Part shown: positions 33,746 to 41,565 of the stretch, one piece after another
Layout of the letters: every line of letters begins with the position of its first letter
Numbering within the stretch: the stretch's first letter is position 1
Assembly (NCBI GenBank): GCA_965246925.1
Contig: OZ251994.1
Span: forward strand, 744,001-808,000
Source of the DNA: JANPPS01 sp965246925
GTDB taxonomy: Bacteria; Pseudomonadota; Alphaproteobacteria; Acetobacterales; Acetobacteraceae
Direction of reading: 5' to 3'
DNA: 64,000 nt
Translations under genes and position numbers: made by a program
The notes under the pieces: model-generated
What the model was told of the DNA's origin: nothing
Databases searched by the model: none
What the model saw: only the letters and a program-made list of their open reading frames with translations

Positions 33746-34685
33746 GCGTAAAGTAGCTCAGAATCAAATCCGCCCCGGCCCGCTTGAACGCGCCCAGCGT
33801 CTCACGCACCACCCGCGCCTCGTCCAGCGCCCCCGCCTGCCCGGCGAACTTGATCATCGCATACTCCCCGCTCACCTGGTACACTGCCAACGGCAGCCGG
33901 GTCTGGTCCCGCAACCGCGTCAGCACGTCGAGGTAGGCGAGGCCGGGCTTCACCATCAGGATGTCGGCCCCTTCCGCCTCATCCTCGGCACTCTCGCGCA
34001 GCGCCTCGCGCGGGTTCATGTAGTCCATCTGGTAGGCTTTCCGGTCACCGATCAGGTCGCACCCGGCCGCGGCGCGGAACGGGCCGTAGAAGGCGCTGGC
34101 GAACTTGGTGGAATAGGCCATCACCGGCACGTTCTGGTGCCCGGCGCCGTCCAGCGCGGCCCGGATGGCGGCGATCTGCCCGTCCATCATCGCCGACGGC
34201 GCCACCAGATCCGCCCCGGCATCCGCCGCCACCACCGCCTGCTGCGCCAGCGCCGTGAGCGTCAGGTCGTTCGCCACGTCGCCACCGCGGATCACGCCGC
34301 AATGACCGTGATCGGTGTATTCGCAAAAGCAGTTATCGGTCATGACCACCAGCTCCGGCGCCGCGTCTTTCGCCACCCGGGTCATGCGCGCCATCAGCCC
34401 CCGGGGGTTCAGCGTGTCCGTGCCCTCCGCATCCTTATTGTGCGAGATGCCGAACAGCATCAGCGCCCGCACCCCGTCCCGCGCCAGCATCTCCACATGC
34501 CGCGCGAGCCCCCGCTCCGGCACGCGGGAGACGCCGGGCATGGAGGCGATGGGCACCGCCTCGTCCACGCCCTCTTCGACGAAGATCGGCAGGATCAGGT
34601 CCTGCGCGGTCAATGACGTTTCCCGCACCAGTGCGCGAAGGCTTTCGGTGCGGCGGAGGCGGCGGAGGCGGGTCTGTGGGAACAT
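33720..34685 (-). CDS. hemB: Porphobilinogen synthase (delta-aminolevulinic acid dehydratase)
   Basis: Condenses two 5-aminolevulinate molecules to porphobilinogen for haem and tetrapyrroles. The 321-residue protein has LILPIFVEEG, the metal-site region VVMTDNCFCEYTDHGHCG with cysteines, PSAMMDGQIAAIR, KFASAFYGPFR (Schiff-base Lys region), and VKPGLAYLDV with VYQVSGEYAMIK (second active Lys region). The ATG at 34685 gives the standard N-terminus; an extension to 34754 is unlikely. It is divergent from tspO, 47 bp apart. Confidence 0.97.
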   Translation of the reverse strand: MFPQTRLRRLRRTESLRALVRETSLTAQDLILPIFVEEGVDEAVPIASMPGVSRVPERGLARHVEMLARDGVRALMLFGISHNKDAEGTDTLNPRGLMARMTRVAKDAAPELVVMTDNCFCEYTDHGHCGVIRGGDVANDLTLTALAQQAVVAADAGADLVAPSAMMDGQIAAIRAALDGAGHQNVPVMAYSTKFASAFYGPFRAAAGCDLIGDRKAYQMDYMNPREALRESAEDEAEGADILMVKPGLAYLDVLTRLRDQTRLPLAVYQVSGEYAMIKFAGQAGALDEARVVRETLGAFKRAGADLILSYFTHDVVREGL

Positions 34686-34732
34686 CTGGCCAGTTTGCCG
34701 GTTACGGCATGGGTTGGCGAGGGGACACGTGC

Positions 34733-35215
34733 ATGAACAAGCAGAATGCAGCATTGCTGGCGGTGGCAGGCGTGGCGCTGGCGGGAATCACCGGGGCGCA
34801 AAACGGCCCGCAGCGCCCGATGACCGCCCTCTGGTATGCGCGCCTGCATAAGCCATCCTACACACCGCCCGGTCCGGTCATCGGCGTCGCGTGGTCGGTG
34901 CTGGAGGTGCTGCTGGCCGCGGCCGGCTACCGCCTTTTCCGGGCCCGGCCATCCGGCGCGCGCAGCGTCGCGGCCGGGTCGTGGGTCATGACCCTGCTGG
35001 GCCTGGCCGGCTACCCCTGGCTGTTCTTCCGCCGTAAGCAACTAGGCCCCAGTGCGGCGGCGTCCGCGGCCATGCTGGCATCGGCACTCGCGACCGCCAC
35101 GGCCGCCCGCCGGGTCGACCCGGCCATCCCCGCGCTGACCGGCCCGCTGCTGCTATGGCTCACGTTCGCCACGGTATTGAGCGAGGAGCTATGGCGGCGC
35201 AACGCTAGGCCATAG
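34733..35215 (+). CDS. tspO: TspO/MBR family protein
   Basis: A 160-residue five-helix membrane protein related to TspO, which binds porphyrins. The conserved WYxxLxKPxYxPP region reads WYARLHKPSYTPPGPVIGVAWSVLE. Membrane helices follow at about 48-66, 83-98, 107-123 and 130-148. A GAGGGG site precedes the ATG. Divergence from hemB fits a link to tetrapyrrole metabolism. The N-terminus is slightly shorter than in well-studied members. Confidence 0.85.
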   Translation: MNKQNAALLAVAGVALAGITGAQNGPQRPMTALWYARLHKPSYTPPGPVIGVAWSVLEVLLAAAGYRLFRARPSGARSVAAGSWVMTLLGLAGYPWLFFRRKQLGPSAAASAAMLASALATATAARRVDPAIPALTGPLLLWLTFATVLSEELWRRNARP

Positions 35216-35300
35216 AGGGGGTCCCGATCTGTTAATCCTGATCTCGTCGAAAAGGGAACCCTTGACGCCAAGGTAAAGAATATGGTCCTATCACCAGGTC

Positions 35301-36023
35301 ATGCAAACCACCCCCATCCCTCCCCAAGCCCAACCCGCCTCCCGCGAGGACGATGACGCCTACTACCGCGCCGTCCTCCACGAACTCGTCGAAATCGGCA
35401 CCGGCCTTGCCCGCCAACTCAAAGACACCGCGGCCAAGCACCCCGAAGCCGACCACACCATCGCCTTCGACCGCGTCGCCCGCACCATCCGCCGCACCAT
35501 CGCCCTCGCCCGCCACATCGCCACGAGCCCGCCCAAGGCCCGCATGGCCCCGGCCGAGCGCGCCAAGGCCCGCGAGAAAATAATCCGCACCATCGAAGAC
35601 GCCATCGAGGTCAAGGGCCGCCACACCAAGGGCTTCGACAACCAGGCCTACTTCGAAGAACTCAACGAACGCCTGCTGGACGATCAGCTCGAGCAAGACC
35701 TGCTGACCCGGCCCATCGACGACATCATCGAAGAAATCGCCCGCGACCTCAACGTCAACGCCCAAGAACGCAGCTGGCGCCACAAACGCCGCACCCCCAC
35801 CACCCTAGCCGCCCTCCGCCACCGCGCCGCCGCCCTTCCCCCTCTCCCCCCGGGAGAGGGCCGGGGTGAGGGAAACAACCAGAGCAGTCTCAAACCCGTC
35901 AGTGCTGAACCCGTCGAAGGACAATCCGCCGCACCGTCCTCGGAAGAAAAGGTTCTCAGCTCTTCTTCAGCGATGGGCACACGCTCTGAGCAAGCGGCCG
36001 GAATGCCTCCGCCGCCGGAATAG
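35301..36023 (+). CDS. Uncharacterised charged helical protein with repeat-derived tail
   Basis: A 240-residue protein I do not recognise. Residues 15-160 are highly charged and helical (for example DAYYRAVLHELVEIGTGLARQ and NERLLDDQLEQDLLT). From about residue 179 the sequence PLPPGEGRGEG is a translated dispersed repeat, followed by a second repeat (SAEPVEG), so the original C-terminus was probably near residue 178. The end overlaps the convergent substrate-binding-protein gene by 68 bp. Codon use in residues 1-175 is strongly GC-biased, supporting real coding there. Confidence 0.65.
   Translation: MQTTPIPPQAQPASREDDDAYYRAVLHELVEIGTGLARQLKDTAAKHPEADHTIAFDRVARTIRRTIALARHIATSPPKARMAPAERAKAREKIIRTIEDAIEVKGRHTKGFDNQAYFEELNERLLDDQLEQDLLTRPIDDIIEEIARDLNVNAQERSWRHKRRTPTTLAALRHRAAALPPLPPGEGRGEGNNQSSLKPVSAEPVEGQSAAPSSEEKVLSSSSAMGTRSEQAAGMPPPPE
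35837..35880. repeat. Dispersed repeat family 1 copy inside a coding frame
   Basis: CCCTCTCCCCCCGGGAGAGGG forms a short palindrome followed by CCGGGGTGAGGGAAACAACC. The same arrangement, including the AAACAACCAGA extension, occurs near 52.34 kb. Here it is read in frame as PLPPGEGRGEG. Confidence 0.85.
35899..35920. repeat. Dispersed repeat family 3 copy
   Basis: GTCAGTGCTGAACCCGTCGAAGG matches the motif GTCAGCCCTGAGTTTGTCGAAGG at 47.71 kb. It belongs to the widespread GAGC-TGTCGAAGG type of intergenic repeat. It is read in frame as VSAEPVEG. Confidence 0.65.
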
Positions 36024-37152
36024 TGGCCAGCAGCTCGTAGAAATCATACGGCTGCTTCATCTCCGCCGGCGCCTTCACGCGGAACAGATACGTGTCGTGC
36101 TCCATCCGTCCATCGGCGCGGAGCGTGGGGTGCCGGGTCAGGCTGTCCTCGATCGGCATGGAGTGGAACGCGCCGATCACCGCCGCCGTCTCGGTCGTTC
36201 CGGCAGTGGCGACGGCGCGCAGGTAGTTGCGGGTCACCGCGTAATCCCCGGCCTGGATGTTGGATGGCATGCGTCCGCCATTCCGCGCGGCAAAGCGGCG
36301 GCTGAAGGCGCGGGTGCGGTCATCGAGGTCCCAGTAGAATGCCTCGTTCACGAGCACCCCCTGCGCGACGTCGAGCCCGAGCGCGTTGATATCAGGCACC
36401 GTCAGCACGAAGCTGACAAGCTTCTGCTTGCCGTCCTGGCCAATGCCGAACTCGTGCGCCTGTTTCAGGCTGGTGATCAGGTCTGACCCGGTGTTCCCCA
36501 GCGCCACGATATCGGCGCCGGACGCCTGCGCCTGGATCAAATATTGCGAGAAGTCGCCGGGGTTGTTGAACGGATGCTTCACGGCTCCCACGACCGTCCC
36601 GCCCCCAGCCTCGATCAGCTTGGTCGCGTCCGCCTGGAGTGAGTGGCCGAACACGTAGTCTGCGGTGATGAAGAACCATTTGGAGCCCGGCTTCACCAGC
36701 GGCTTGGTGATCCCCACGGCCTGCCCATACGTGTCCCACATCCACATCACGGACGTCGCGGGGGCGCAATCCTCGTTGGTGAGGCGGGAGGTGCCGCCCG
36801 AGAACAGCGCGATCTTGCCGCGCGCCGCCACCTCATGCTGCACCGCGATCTGCACCGTGGCCTGCACGATGTCGGTCACCGCGGTCACGCCCTTGTTGTC
36901 GAACCAGTCCCGGATGATGCCGATGGCGATGTCGGGCTTGTTCTGATGGTCGGCCGACAGGATCTGCACGTCCATGCCCTTGCATTCCGCCGCAAGGCAG
37001 TCCTCGGCCGCCAGCTGCGCGGCCAGCACCGCGCCCTGGCCGGTCTGGGCGGACAGCGCGCCGTTCATATCGGTCACGACGCCGATCCGCACCGGGCCGG
37101 GCGCGGCCAGGGCGGGAAAGGTGAGGAGCAGGACTAGGAGGATGCGGTGCAT
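35956..37152 (-). CDS. Periplasmic branched-chain-amino-acid-type substrate-binding protein (B)
   Basis: A 398-residue LivJ-type binding protein with a signal peptide (HRILLVLLLTFPALAAPGP). Conserved motifs include IGVVTDMNGALSAQTGQG, LSADHQNKPDIAIGIIRDWFDNKGV and FFITADYVFGHSLQAD. Family members of this group commonly bind aromatic acids. It is a paralogue of the binding protein at 39869-41059. A GAAGG site precedes the ATG. No ABC permease or ATPase genes occur in the cluster, so it must work with a transporter encoded elsewhere or as a sensor. Confidence 0.9.
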   Translation of the reverse strand: MHRILLVLLLTFPALAAPGPVRIGVVTDMNGALSAQTGQGAVLAAQLAAEDCLAAECKGMDVQILSADHQNKPDIAIGIIRDWFDNKGVTAVTDIVQATVQIAVQHEVAARGKIALFSGGTSRLTNEDCAPATSVMWMWDTYGQAVGITKPLVKPGSKWFFITADYVFGHSLQADATKLIEAGGGTVVGAVKHPFNNPGDFSQYLIQAQASGADIVALGNTGSDLITSLKQAHEFGIGQDGKQKLVSFVLTVPDINALGLDVAQGVLVNEAFYWDLDDRTRAFSRRFAARNGGRMPSNIQAGDYAVTRNYLRAVATAGTTETAAVIGAFHSMPIEDSLTRHPTLRADGRMEHDTYLFRVKAPAEMKQPYDFYELLATIPAAEAFRPLAQSVCPSLKKS

Positions 37153-37194
37153 GGAGAAACCTTCGTTCGGGTAGATCGGCGATCGGGCTGGCAA

Positions 37195-38112
37195 TCAGGC
37201 GGGGGCCAGCATCTTCGAGGGGTCTGCGCCGACCCGGCTCGAACTGTCGGTGGCGGCGGCCGGGGCCAGGGTGAAGTCATAATGCACGCTGCGCAGGTCC
37301 GGCCGCGGGGATCCGGGAAGACCGGCCGCCGGCTGCACGATCAGCGCCTGCGAGACGCCGAACACCACGTCGCTATCGATGTACTGGTCGTCCCCGTAAT
37401 AGATCGCCGTCACCAGCTCCCGGTAGCCCGGCGCCGAGATCAGGAAATGGGTGTGCGCCGGGCGGCAGCCGTGCCGGTTCTGCGCATGGATCATGCTGCC
37501 GACCGGCCCGTCCAGCGGAATGGTATAGCCGAACGGCAGGTTGGCGCGGAACCAGTACAGCCCCTCCGCATCGGTGCGGAACTGGCCGCGCCAGTCCATC
37601 ACGCTAGGCTCGAGCGATTGCAGGTCGTAGGCGCCGTCCGGATCGGTCTGCCACACCTCGACGCTGGCGCCCGCCACCGGTGCGCCGGCCGTGTCCCGCA
37701 CCTGGCCGAACAGGCAAATCTCCTCCGTCTTGGGATCCGTGTTGATCTGGGCACCCAGGGACAGCACCGGTGACCCCTCCCGATAGAACGGGCCGAGCAG
37801 GCTGCTATCGGTCGTGGACTCTCCGCCCACACCCTCGACCCTTCCGTCATGCAACAGGTTTACGAGGCTCGATAGGCCGAGCGTGTCCGACAGCAGGATG
37901 AACTCCTGCCGGAACGGCGTGCAGGTCTGGCCGACGGCGGTCATGAACTTCACGCCATAGATCCACTCGGCCGGCGTGAGCGACACCTCGCGCGCGAAAT
38001 CATGCAAATGGCGCACGGCCGCCTCCATGATCTCGCGCAGCCGGGGGTCGGTCGTTCCGGCCATCTGCGCCAGGGTCACGCCGGTCACGGTCTCTGGGGT
38101 CAGGTCTTCCAT
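37195..38112 (-). CDS. Intradiol ring-cleavage dioxygenase (catechol/hydroxyquinol type)
   Basis: Non-haem Fe(III) enzyme that cleaves an aromatic diol between its hydroxyls. The 305-residue protein has the helical N-terminal dimerisation domain (PAEWIYGVKFMTAVGQ) and all four iron ligands: Tyr in LLGPFYREGSP, Tyr in FGYTIPLDGPVG, and two His in GCRPAHTHFLI. Length and domain order fit catechol or hydroxyquinol 1,2-dioxygenases. The ATG at 38112 has GAGG seven bases upstream and lies one base after the FAH stop; another ATG at 38124 would overlap that gene. Confidence 0.92.
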   Translation of the reverse strand: MEDLTPETVTGVTLAQMAGTTDPRLREIMEAAVRHLHDFAREVSLTPAEWIYGVKFMTAVGQTCTPFRQEFILLSDTLGLSSLVNLLHDGRVEGVGGESTTDSSLLGPFYREGSPVLSLGAQINTDPKTEEICLFGQVRDTAGAPVAGASVEVWQTDPDGAYDLQSLEPSVMDWRGQFRTDAEGLYWFRANLPFGYTIPLDGPVGSMIHAQNRHGCRPAHTHFLISAPGYRELVTAIYYGDDQYIDSDVVFGVSQALIVQPAAGLPGSPRPDLRSVHYDFTLAPAAATDSSSRVGADPSKMLAPA

Positions 38113-38113
38113 G

Positions 38114-38938
38114 TCATGCCTCATCGGCTACGGAGTTGCGAAGGGTGCCGACGCCGGAGATTTCGACCTCGACGATATCGCCGGGCTTCATCCATAGCGG
38201 CGGGTTCCGATACGCGCCGACGCCGCCGGTGGTCCCGGTGATGATGACGTCGCCGGGCACGAGCTCGGTGAAAGTGGAACAATAGGCGATCAGATGCGGG
38301 ATCGTGAACACCAAATCATCGATCGTGGCGCGCTGCACCTCCATGCCGTTGAGCCGCGTCACCAGGCTCGCCCGGGTCACGTCCCCGGCCTCGTCCGGCG
38401 TCACCAGATACGGGCCGAAGCCGCCGGTCCGCGGGAAGTTCTTGCCGGGGCCGAACTGGCTGCTGTGCCGCTGCCATTCGCGGACCGAGCCATCGTTATA
38501 GCAGCTATACCCGGCGATCGCCCGTTGCGCGTCCGCCTCCGCCACGTGCCGCGCGCGCGTGCCGATGATGACCGCAAGCTCCCCCTCGAAATCCAGCGTC
38601 TCCGACACGCGGGGGCGGATGATCGGCTGCAGATGCCCGGTCTGGCTGTTGGGCCAGCGCGTGAAGATGGTCGGCTGCTCTGGCCTGGGCCGCCCGCCCT
38701 CCAGAATGTGGGTCAGGTAATTGAGGCCGACGCAGATGATCTTGTCCGGATCCGGAATGGGCGGCAGGAACGTCACTTCTGACAGAGGATGCCGCGGCCC
38801 GGTGGCGCCCTGCAGGCCCGGCAGATGGCCGAGTGCCGCGCAGAGGCTCGGGGCCAGGCTCGTGAGATCGATCACCTCGTCCCCGTCCACCACGCCCCAG
38901 GATGGGGTGCCGTCGGCTTGGAAGCTCATCAACCGCAT
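38114..38938 (-). CDS. Fumarylacetoacetate hydrolase family protein
   Basis: Mg-dependent hydrolase or decarboxylase of dicarbonyl acids. The 274-residue protein has IICVGLNYLTHI, metal-binding LDFEGELAVIIG (Glu ligands), YSCYNDGSVREWQ, the Lys in GPGKNFPRTGGFGPYLVTPDE, and DVIITGTTGGVG near the end. It could be an acylpyruvase or 5-oxopent-3-ene-1,2,5-tricarboxylate decarboxylase-like enzyme; the substrate is open. It precedes the ring-cleaving dioxygenase by one base, consistent with a shared catabolic pathway. Confidence 0.92.
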   Translation of the reverse strand: MRLMSFQADGTPSWGVVDGDEVIDLTSLAPSLCAALGHLPGLQGATGPRHPLSEVTFLPPIPDPDKIICVGLNYLTHILEGGRPRPEQPTIFTRWPNSQTGHLQPIIRPRVSETLDFEGELAVIIGTRARHVAEADAQRAIAGYSCYNDGSVREWQRHSSQFGPGKNFPRTGGFGPYLVTPDEAGDVTRASLVTRLNGMEVQRATIDDLVFTIPHLIAYCSTFTELVPGDVIITGTTGGVGAYRNPPLWMKPGDIVEVEISGVGTLRNSVADEA

Positions 38939-38959
38939 GCTGCGCTCCTGATTGCAAGG

Positions 38960-39856
38960 CTACGCTTCGGGCCCACTGGCCCGCTTTAGGCCTAGCATGT
39001 CCCGCGCCTCGCCCGGGGATGCCACGTCCATGTTCAAATCCCTGATGATCCGCACCGTCCTCGCCACCAGCTGCTCGTTGGTCGCCAGCTGGCCCTTGGC
39101 GTAGTAATTATTGTCCTCGAGCCCCACCCGCACATGCCCGCCCAGCAGCACGGCCTGCGTCGTGGCCGGCAGCTGCGCCGGGCCGATGGCCGAGACGCAG
39201 AAGATGCTCTGCGGCGGCAGGAGGCGGATCATGCTGGCCAGGATGTCGTGGCTATACGGCATCGCGCCCTGGAACCCCTTATCCGCGCCCAGCACCATGT
39301 TGATGAAATACGGCGGCTTGTCATACCCCTTTGCAATCAGCCGGCATACATCCTGGAGGATGTGCTGCGGGCCGAACACCTCCCATTCCGGCTTCACGCC
39401 CCGCTCCTTGAACCGCTCCGCCAGCGTGTCACAGCGGCCCGGCGTCGTGATGACCAGGATCTCCCGCCCGCCATGCACATCGGCGAACGTCATGCCGTCG
39501 AACGTGGCCATCTCCGCCCCGGCGTCCAGGCCCTTCAACCGCTCGTCGAAATTGCTCTCGAACAACCCATCCGGGCGCGGCACCAGCATGTCCCCGTTGG
39601 AACCGCCGCCGGTCGAGTTGTTGATGATGATGTCGCAGCGCGCGCGGATGCGCTGGTTGATGTCGGCGTAGATCGCGGCATTGCACGTCGCCTGATCGTC
39701 CGGGCGCCGTGCATGCAGCGCTGCGATCGCGGCGCCCTCCTTCCAGGATTTGTGCACGCTCTCGGCGATCTCGCCGGGCTGCGTCGGCAGGTTCGGGTTC
39801 TGCGCCTTGCTGGCCATGCCGCCGGTGGGCGCGACGGTGACGATCACTTTGGACAT
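38960..39856 (-). CDS. BKACE family protein (3-keto-5-aminohexanoate cleavage-like)
   Basis: BKACE enzymes condense a beta-keto acid with acetyl-CoA to give acetoacetate and a shortened CoA thioester. The 298-residue protein has VTVAPTGGMASKAQNPNLP, DIIINNSTGGG and GGHVRVGLEDN, the last with the metal-binding Glu. The usual HxHxR motif is ALHAR, so the first metal His (residue 46 in the reference Kce enzyme) is Ala here and His48 is kept. A strong GAAGGAGA site precedes the ATG. It lies 12 bp after a binding-protein gene, within an eight-gene run. Confidence 0.9.
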   Translation of the reverse strand: MSKVIVTVAPTGGMASKAQNPNLPTQPGEIAESVHKSWKEGAAIAALHARRPDDQATCNAAIYADINQRIRARCDIIINNSTGGGSNGDMLVPRPDGLFESNFDERLKGLDAGAEMATFDGMTFADVHGGREILVITTPGRCDTLAERFKERGVKPEWEVFGPQHILQDVCRLIAKGYDKPPYFINMVLGADKGFQGAMPYSHDILASMIRLLPPQSIFCVSAIGPAQLPATTQAVLLGGHVRVGLEDNNYYAKGQLATNEQLVARTVRIIRDLNMDVASPGEARDMLGLKRASGPEA

Positions 39857-39868
39857 GCCGGGTCTCCT

Positions 39869-41059
39869 TCAGGCTTTCACGAGCGGGCAGCCGCCCTCGG
39901 CCAGCGGGCGGAACGCGGCCTCGGCCGCTAGCGTGGACAGGATCGAGTAATAATCCCAATCGCCCCGGCTCTCGGCAGGCTTCTTGGTTTGGAACAGATG
40001 CACGGCGTGCATCTTGCGCCCATCCTCCCGGATCACGCCCTGACCGAATAGCGGATCGTCGGTCGGCATGGCCTTCATGGCCGCCACCATGCCGCGCCCA
40101 TCATCCGGGTTCACGCTGGCGGTGGCGCGGATCAGGTGGGTGACGGCCGAGTACATCGCCGCCTGCATGTCGTTCGGCATCGCGCGCTTGGCGTCCTGGG
40201 CCTGAAACCGCTCGCTGAAGCTGCGCGTGCTGGCGTTCATGTCCCAATAGAATGGCGTGACGCCCAGCACGCCTTGTGCCGCCGCCAGGCCCAGCCCCTT
40301 GGTGACGTTCACGTTGTAGATGGGCCCGCAGACCTGCATGGATTGCGTAAGCCCGAACTCCGCCGCCTGTTTCAGCGAGGTCGTGGTGTCTCCCCCCGCG
40401 TTGTTGAGCGCCAGCACCTGCGCGCCGGACGCCTGGGCCTGGAGCAGGTAGGCGCTGAAGTCGCTGGTAGGGAACGGCGCCTTGACGCCACCCAGGACTT
40501 GGCCACCCGCTTGCTGCACGGCGGCGGTGACGTTGCGGTCCAGGTCGGCGCCGAAGCTGTAGTCGGCGGCGATGGTGAACCAGGTCTTGCCGCCGCGCTC
40601 CGTGATGGCCCGGCCCAGCGCATGGCTCACCTCCCAGGTGTCGTAATCCCAGTGGATGGTGTTGGCTGTGCATTTCGTCCCCGTAAGGTCCGCGATCCCC
40701 GCACCGCAGCCGATGAACACCCGGTTCCGCTCCGCCGCGAACTGCGCCACCGCGAGCGCAATGGAGGAGTTCGGCACGTCCATCACGACATGCACCCCCT
40801 CTTGATCCAGCCAGCGCCGCACGATGGCCATGCCGACGTCGGGCTTGTTCTGATGGTCGGCGCTCACGATTTCGATCGGGCGCTGCGGCCGCAAGTCGTT
40901 CAGCGCCATCTGCGCCGCCAGGACGGAGCCAAGGCCCTGATAGTCCGCAAACACCCCGTTCTGATCGTTCAGCACGCCGATCTTGAGCGGTGAAGCGGCC
41001 CGCGCGACATGCGGGAGAGCAAGGGTAGCGGCGCCTAAGAGGAGATGACGGCGATTCAT
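39869..41059 (-). CDS. Periplasmic branched-chain-amino-acid-type substrate-binding protein (A)
   Basis: A 396-residue LivJ-type binding protein with a Tat-like signal (NRRHLLLGAATLALPHVARA). The mature part has KIGVLNDQNGVFADYQGLG, SADHQNKPDVGMAIVRRWLDQEGV and WFTIAADYSFGADLDRN. It is clearly related to protein B of the same cluster, suggesting duplication with different ligands. The ATG at 41059 starts the signal peptide; the frame is open to 41143. No transporter membrane genes are nearby. Confidence 0.9.
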   Translation of the reverse strand: MNRRHLLLGAATLALPHVARAASPLKIGVLNDQNGVFADYQGLGSVLAAQMALNDLRPQRPIEIVSADHQNKPDVGMAIVRRWLDQEGVHVVMDVPNSSIALAVAQFAAERNRVFIGCGAGIADLTGTKCTANTIHWDYDTWEVSHALGRAITERGGKTWFTIAADYSFGADLDRNVTAAVQQAGGQVLGGVKAPFPTSDFSAYLLQAQASGAQVLALNNAGGDTTTSLKQAAEFGLTQSMQVCGPIYNVNVTKGLGLAAAQGVLGVTPFYWDMNASTRSFSERFQAQDAKRAMPNDMQAAMYSAVTHLIRATASVNPDDGRGMVAAMKAMPTDDPLFGQGVIREDGRKMHAVHLFQTKKPAESRGDWDYYSILSTLAAEAAFRPLAEGGCPLVKA

Positions 41060-41090
41060 GGCTGAGTTCCTAAGGTTCTGTCCGCTCATA

Positions 41091-41110
41091 TCTCCCCTCG
41101 GGAGAGGGGA
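41091..41110. repeat. Short palindrome related to dispersed repeat family 1
   Basis: TCTCCCCTCGGGAGAGGGGA is the palindromic half of repeat family 1 without the GGGGTGAGGG part. It lies in the 80-bp gap between the thioesterase and binding-protein genes and could also form a transcript hairpin there. Confidence 0.5.
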
Positions 41111-41139
41111 AGTTGCCTCTTGGCTTGATCGAAGAATGG

Positions 41140-41565
41140 TCATGCAGTCAGCTTGACGACGAGATCGGCTGGGATCGGGACACCTTGGATGCGGGCCGGG
41201 TCGGTCGGGTGCGGGGCCGCCCAGATCCGCGTCTCCCAGCCCTCCAGCGCCAGCACCTCACCCCGCATCAGCTTGTGCGTGACGTCGAAGCTCGAGCGGC
41301 GGACGGCCGCGATCTCGGTCACGATCCGCACCTGGTCGCCATACCGGCTCGGCACATAGAACCGGCCGCGCGTGTCCCCCATGGGAATGCCGATGATCCC
41401 GTGCGCGCGGTTCATGTCGTAGGTGCCGAGCCCCGAAGCCGCGACGAACAGCGCGGCGGTGCTGGCGTCGAACATCGCGAAATAGCGCGGGTAGAAGACG
41501 ATGCCCGCGGCGTCGCAATCCCCCCACTCGATCAGCACCTCACGCTCATGCCGGAACATGCGCAC
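41140..41565 (-). CDS. Hot-dog fold acyl-CoA thioesterase (4-hydroxybenzoyl-CoA type)
   Basis: Hydrolyses an acyl-CoA to acid and CoA. The 141-residue protein has the catalytic-Asp motif IEWGDCDAAGIVFYPRYFAMFD typical of the YbgC/4HBT group, and VRRSSFDVTHKLMRG in the central strand. Length is normal. It overlaps the ligase gene by 20 bp. In this cluster it would release the acid from a CoA ester made by the ligase or by the BKACE enzyme. Confidence 0.92.
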   Translation of the reverse strand: MRMFRHEREVLIEWGDCDAAGIVFYPRYFAMFDASTAALFVAASGLGTYDMNRAHGIIGIPMGDTRGRFYVPSRYGDQVRIVTEIAAVRRSSFDVTHKLMRGEVLALEGWETRIWAAPHPTDPARIQGVPIPADLVVKLTA

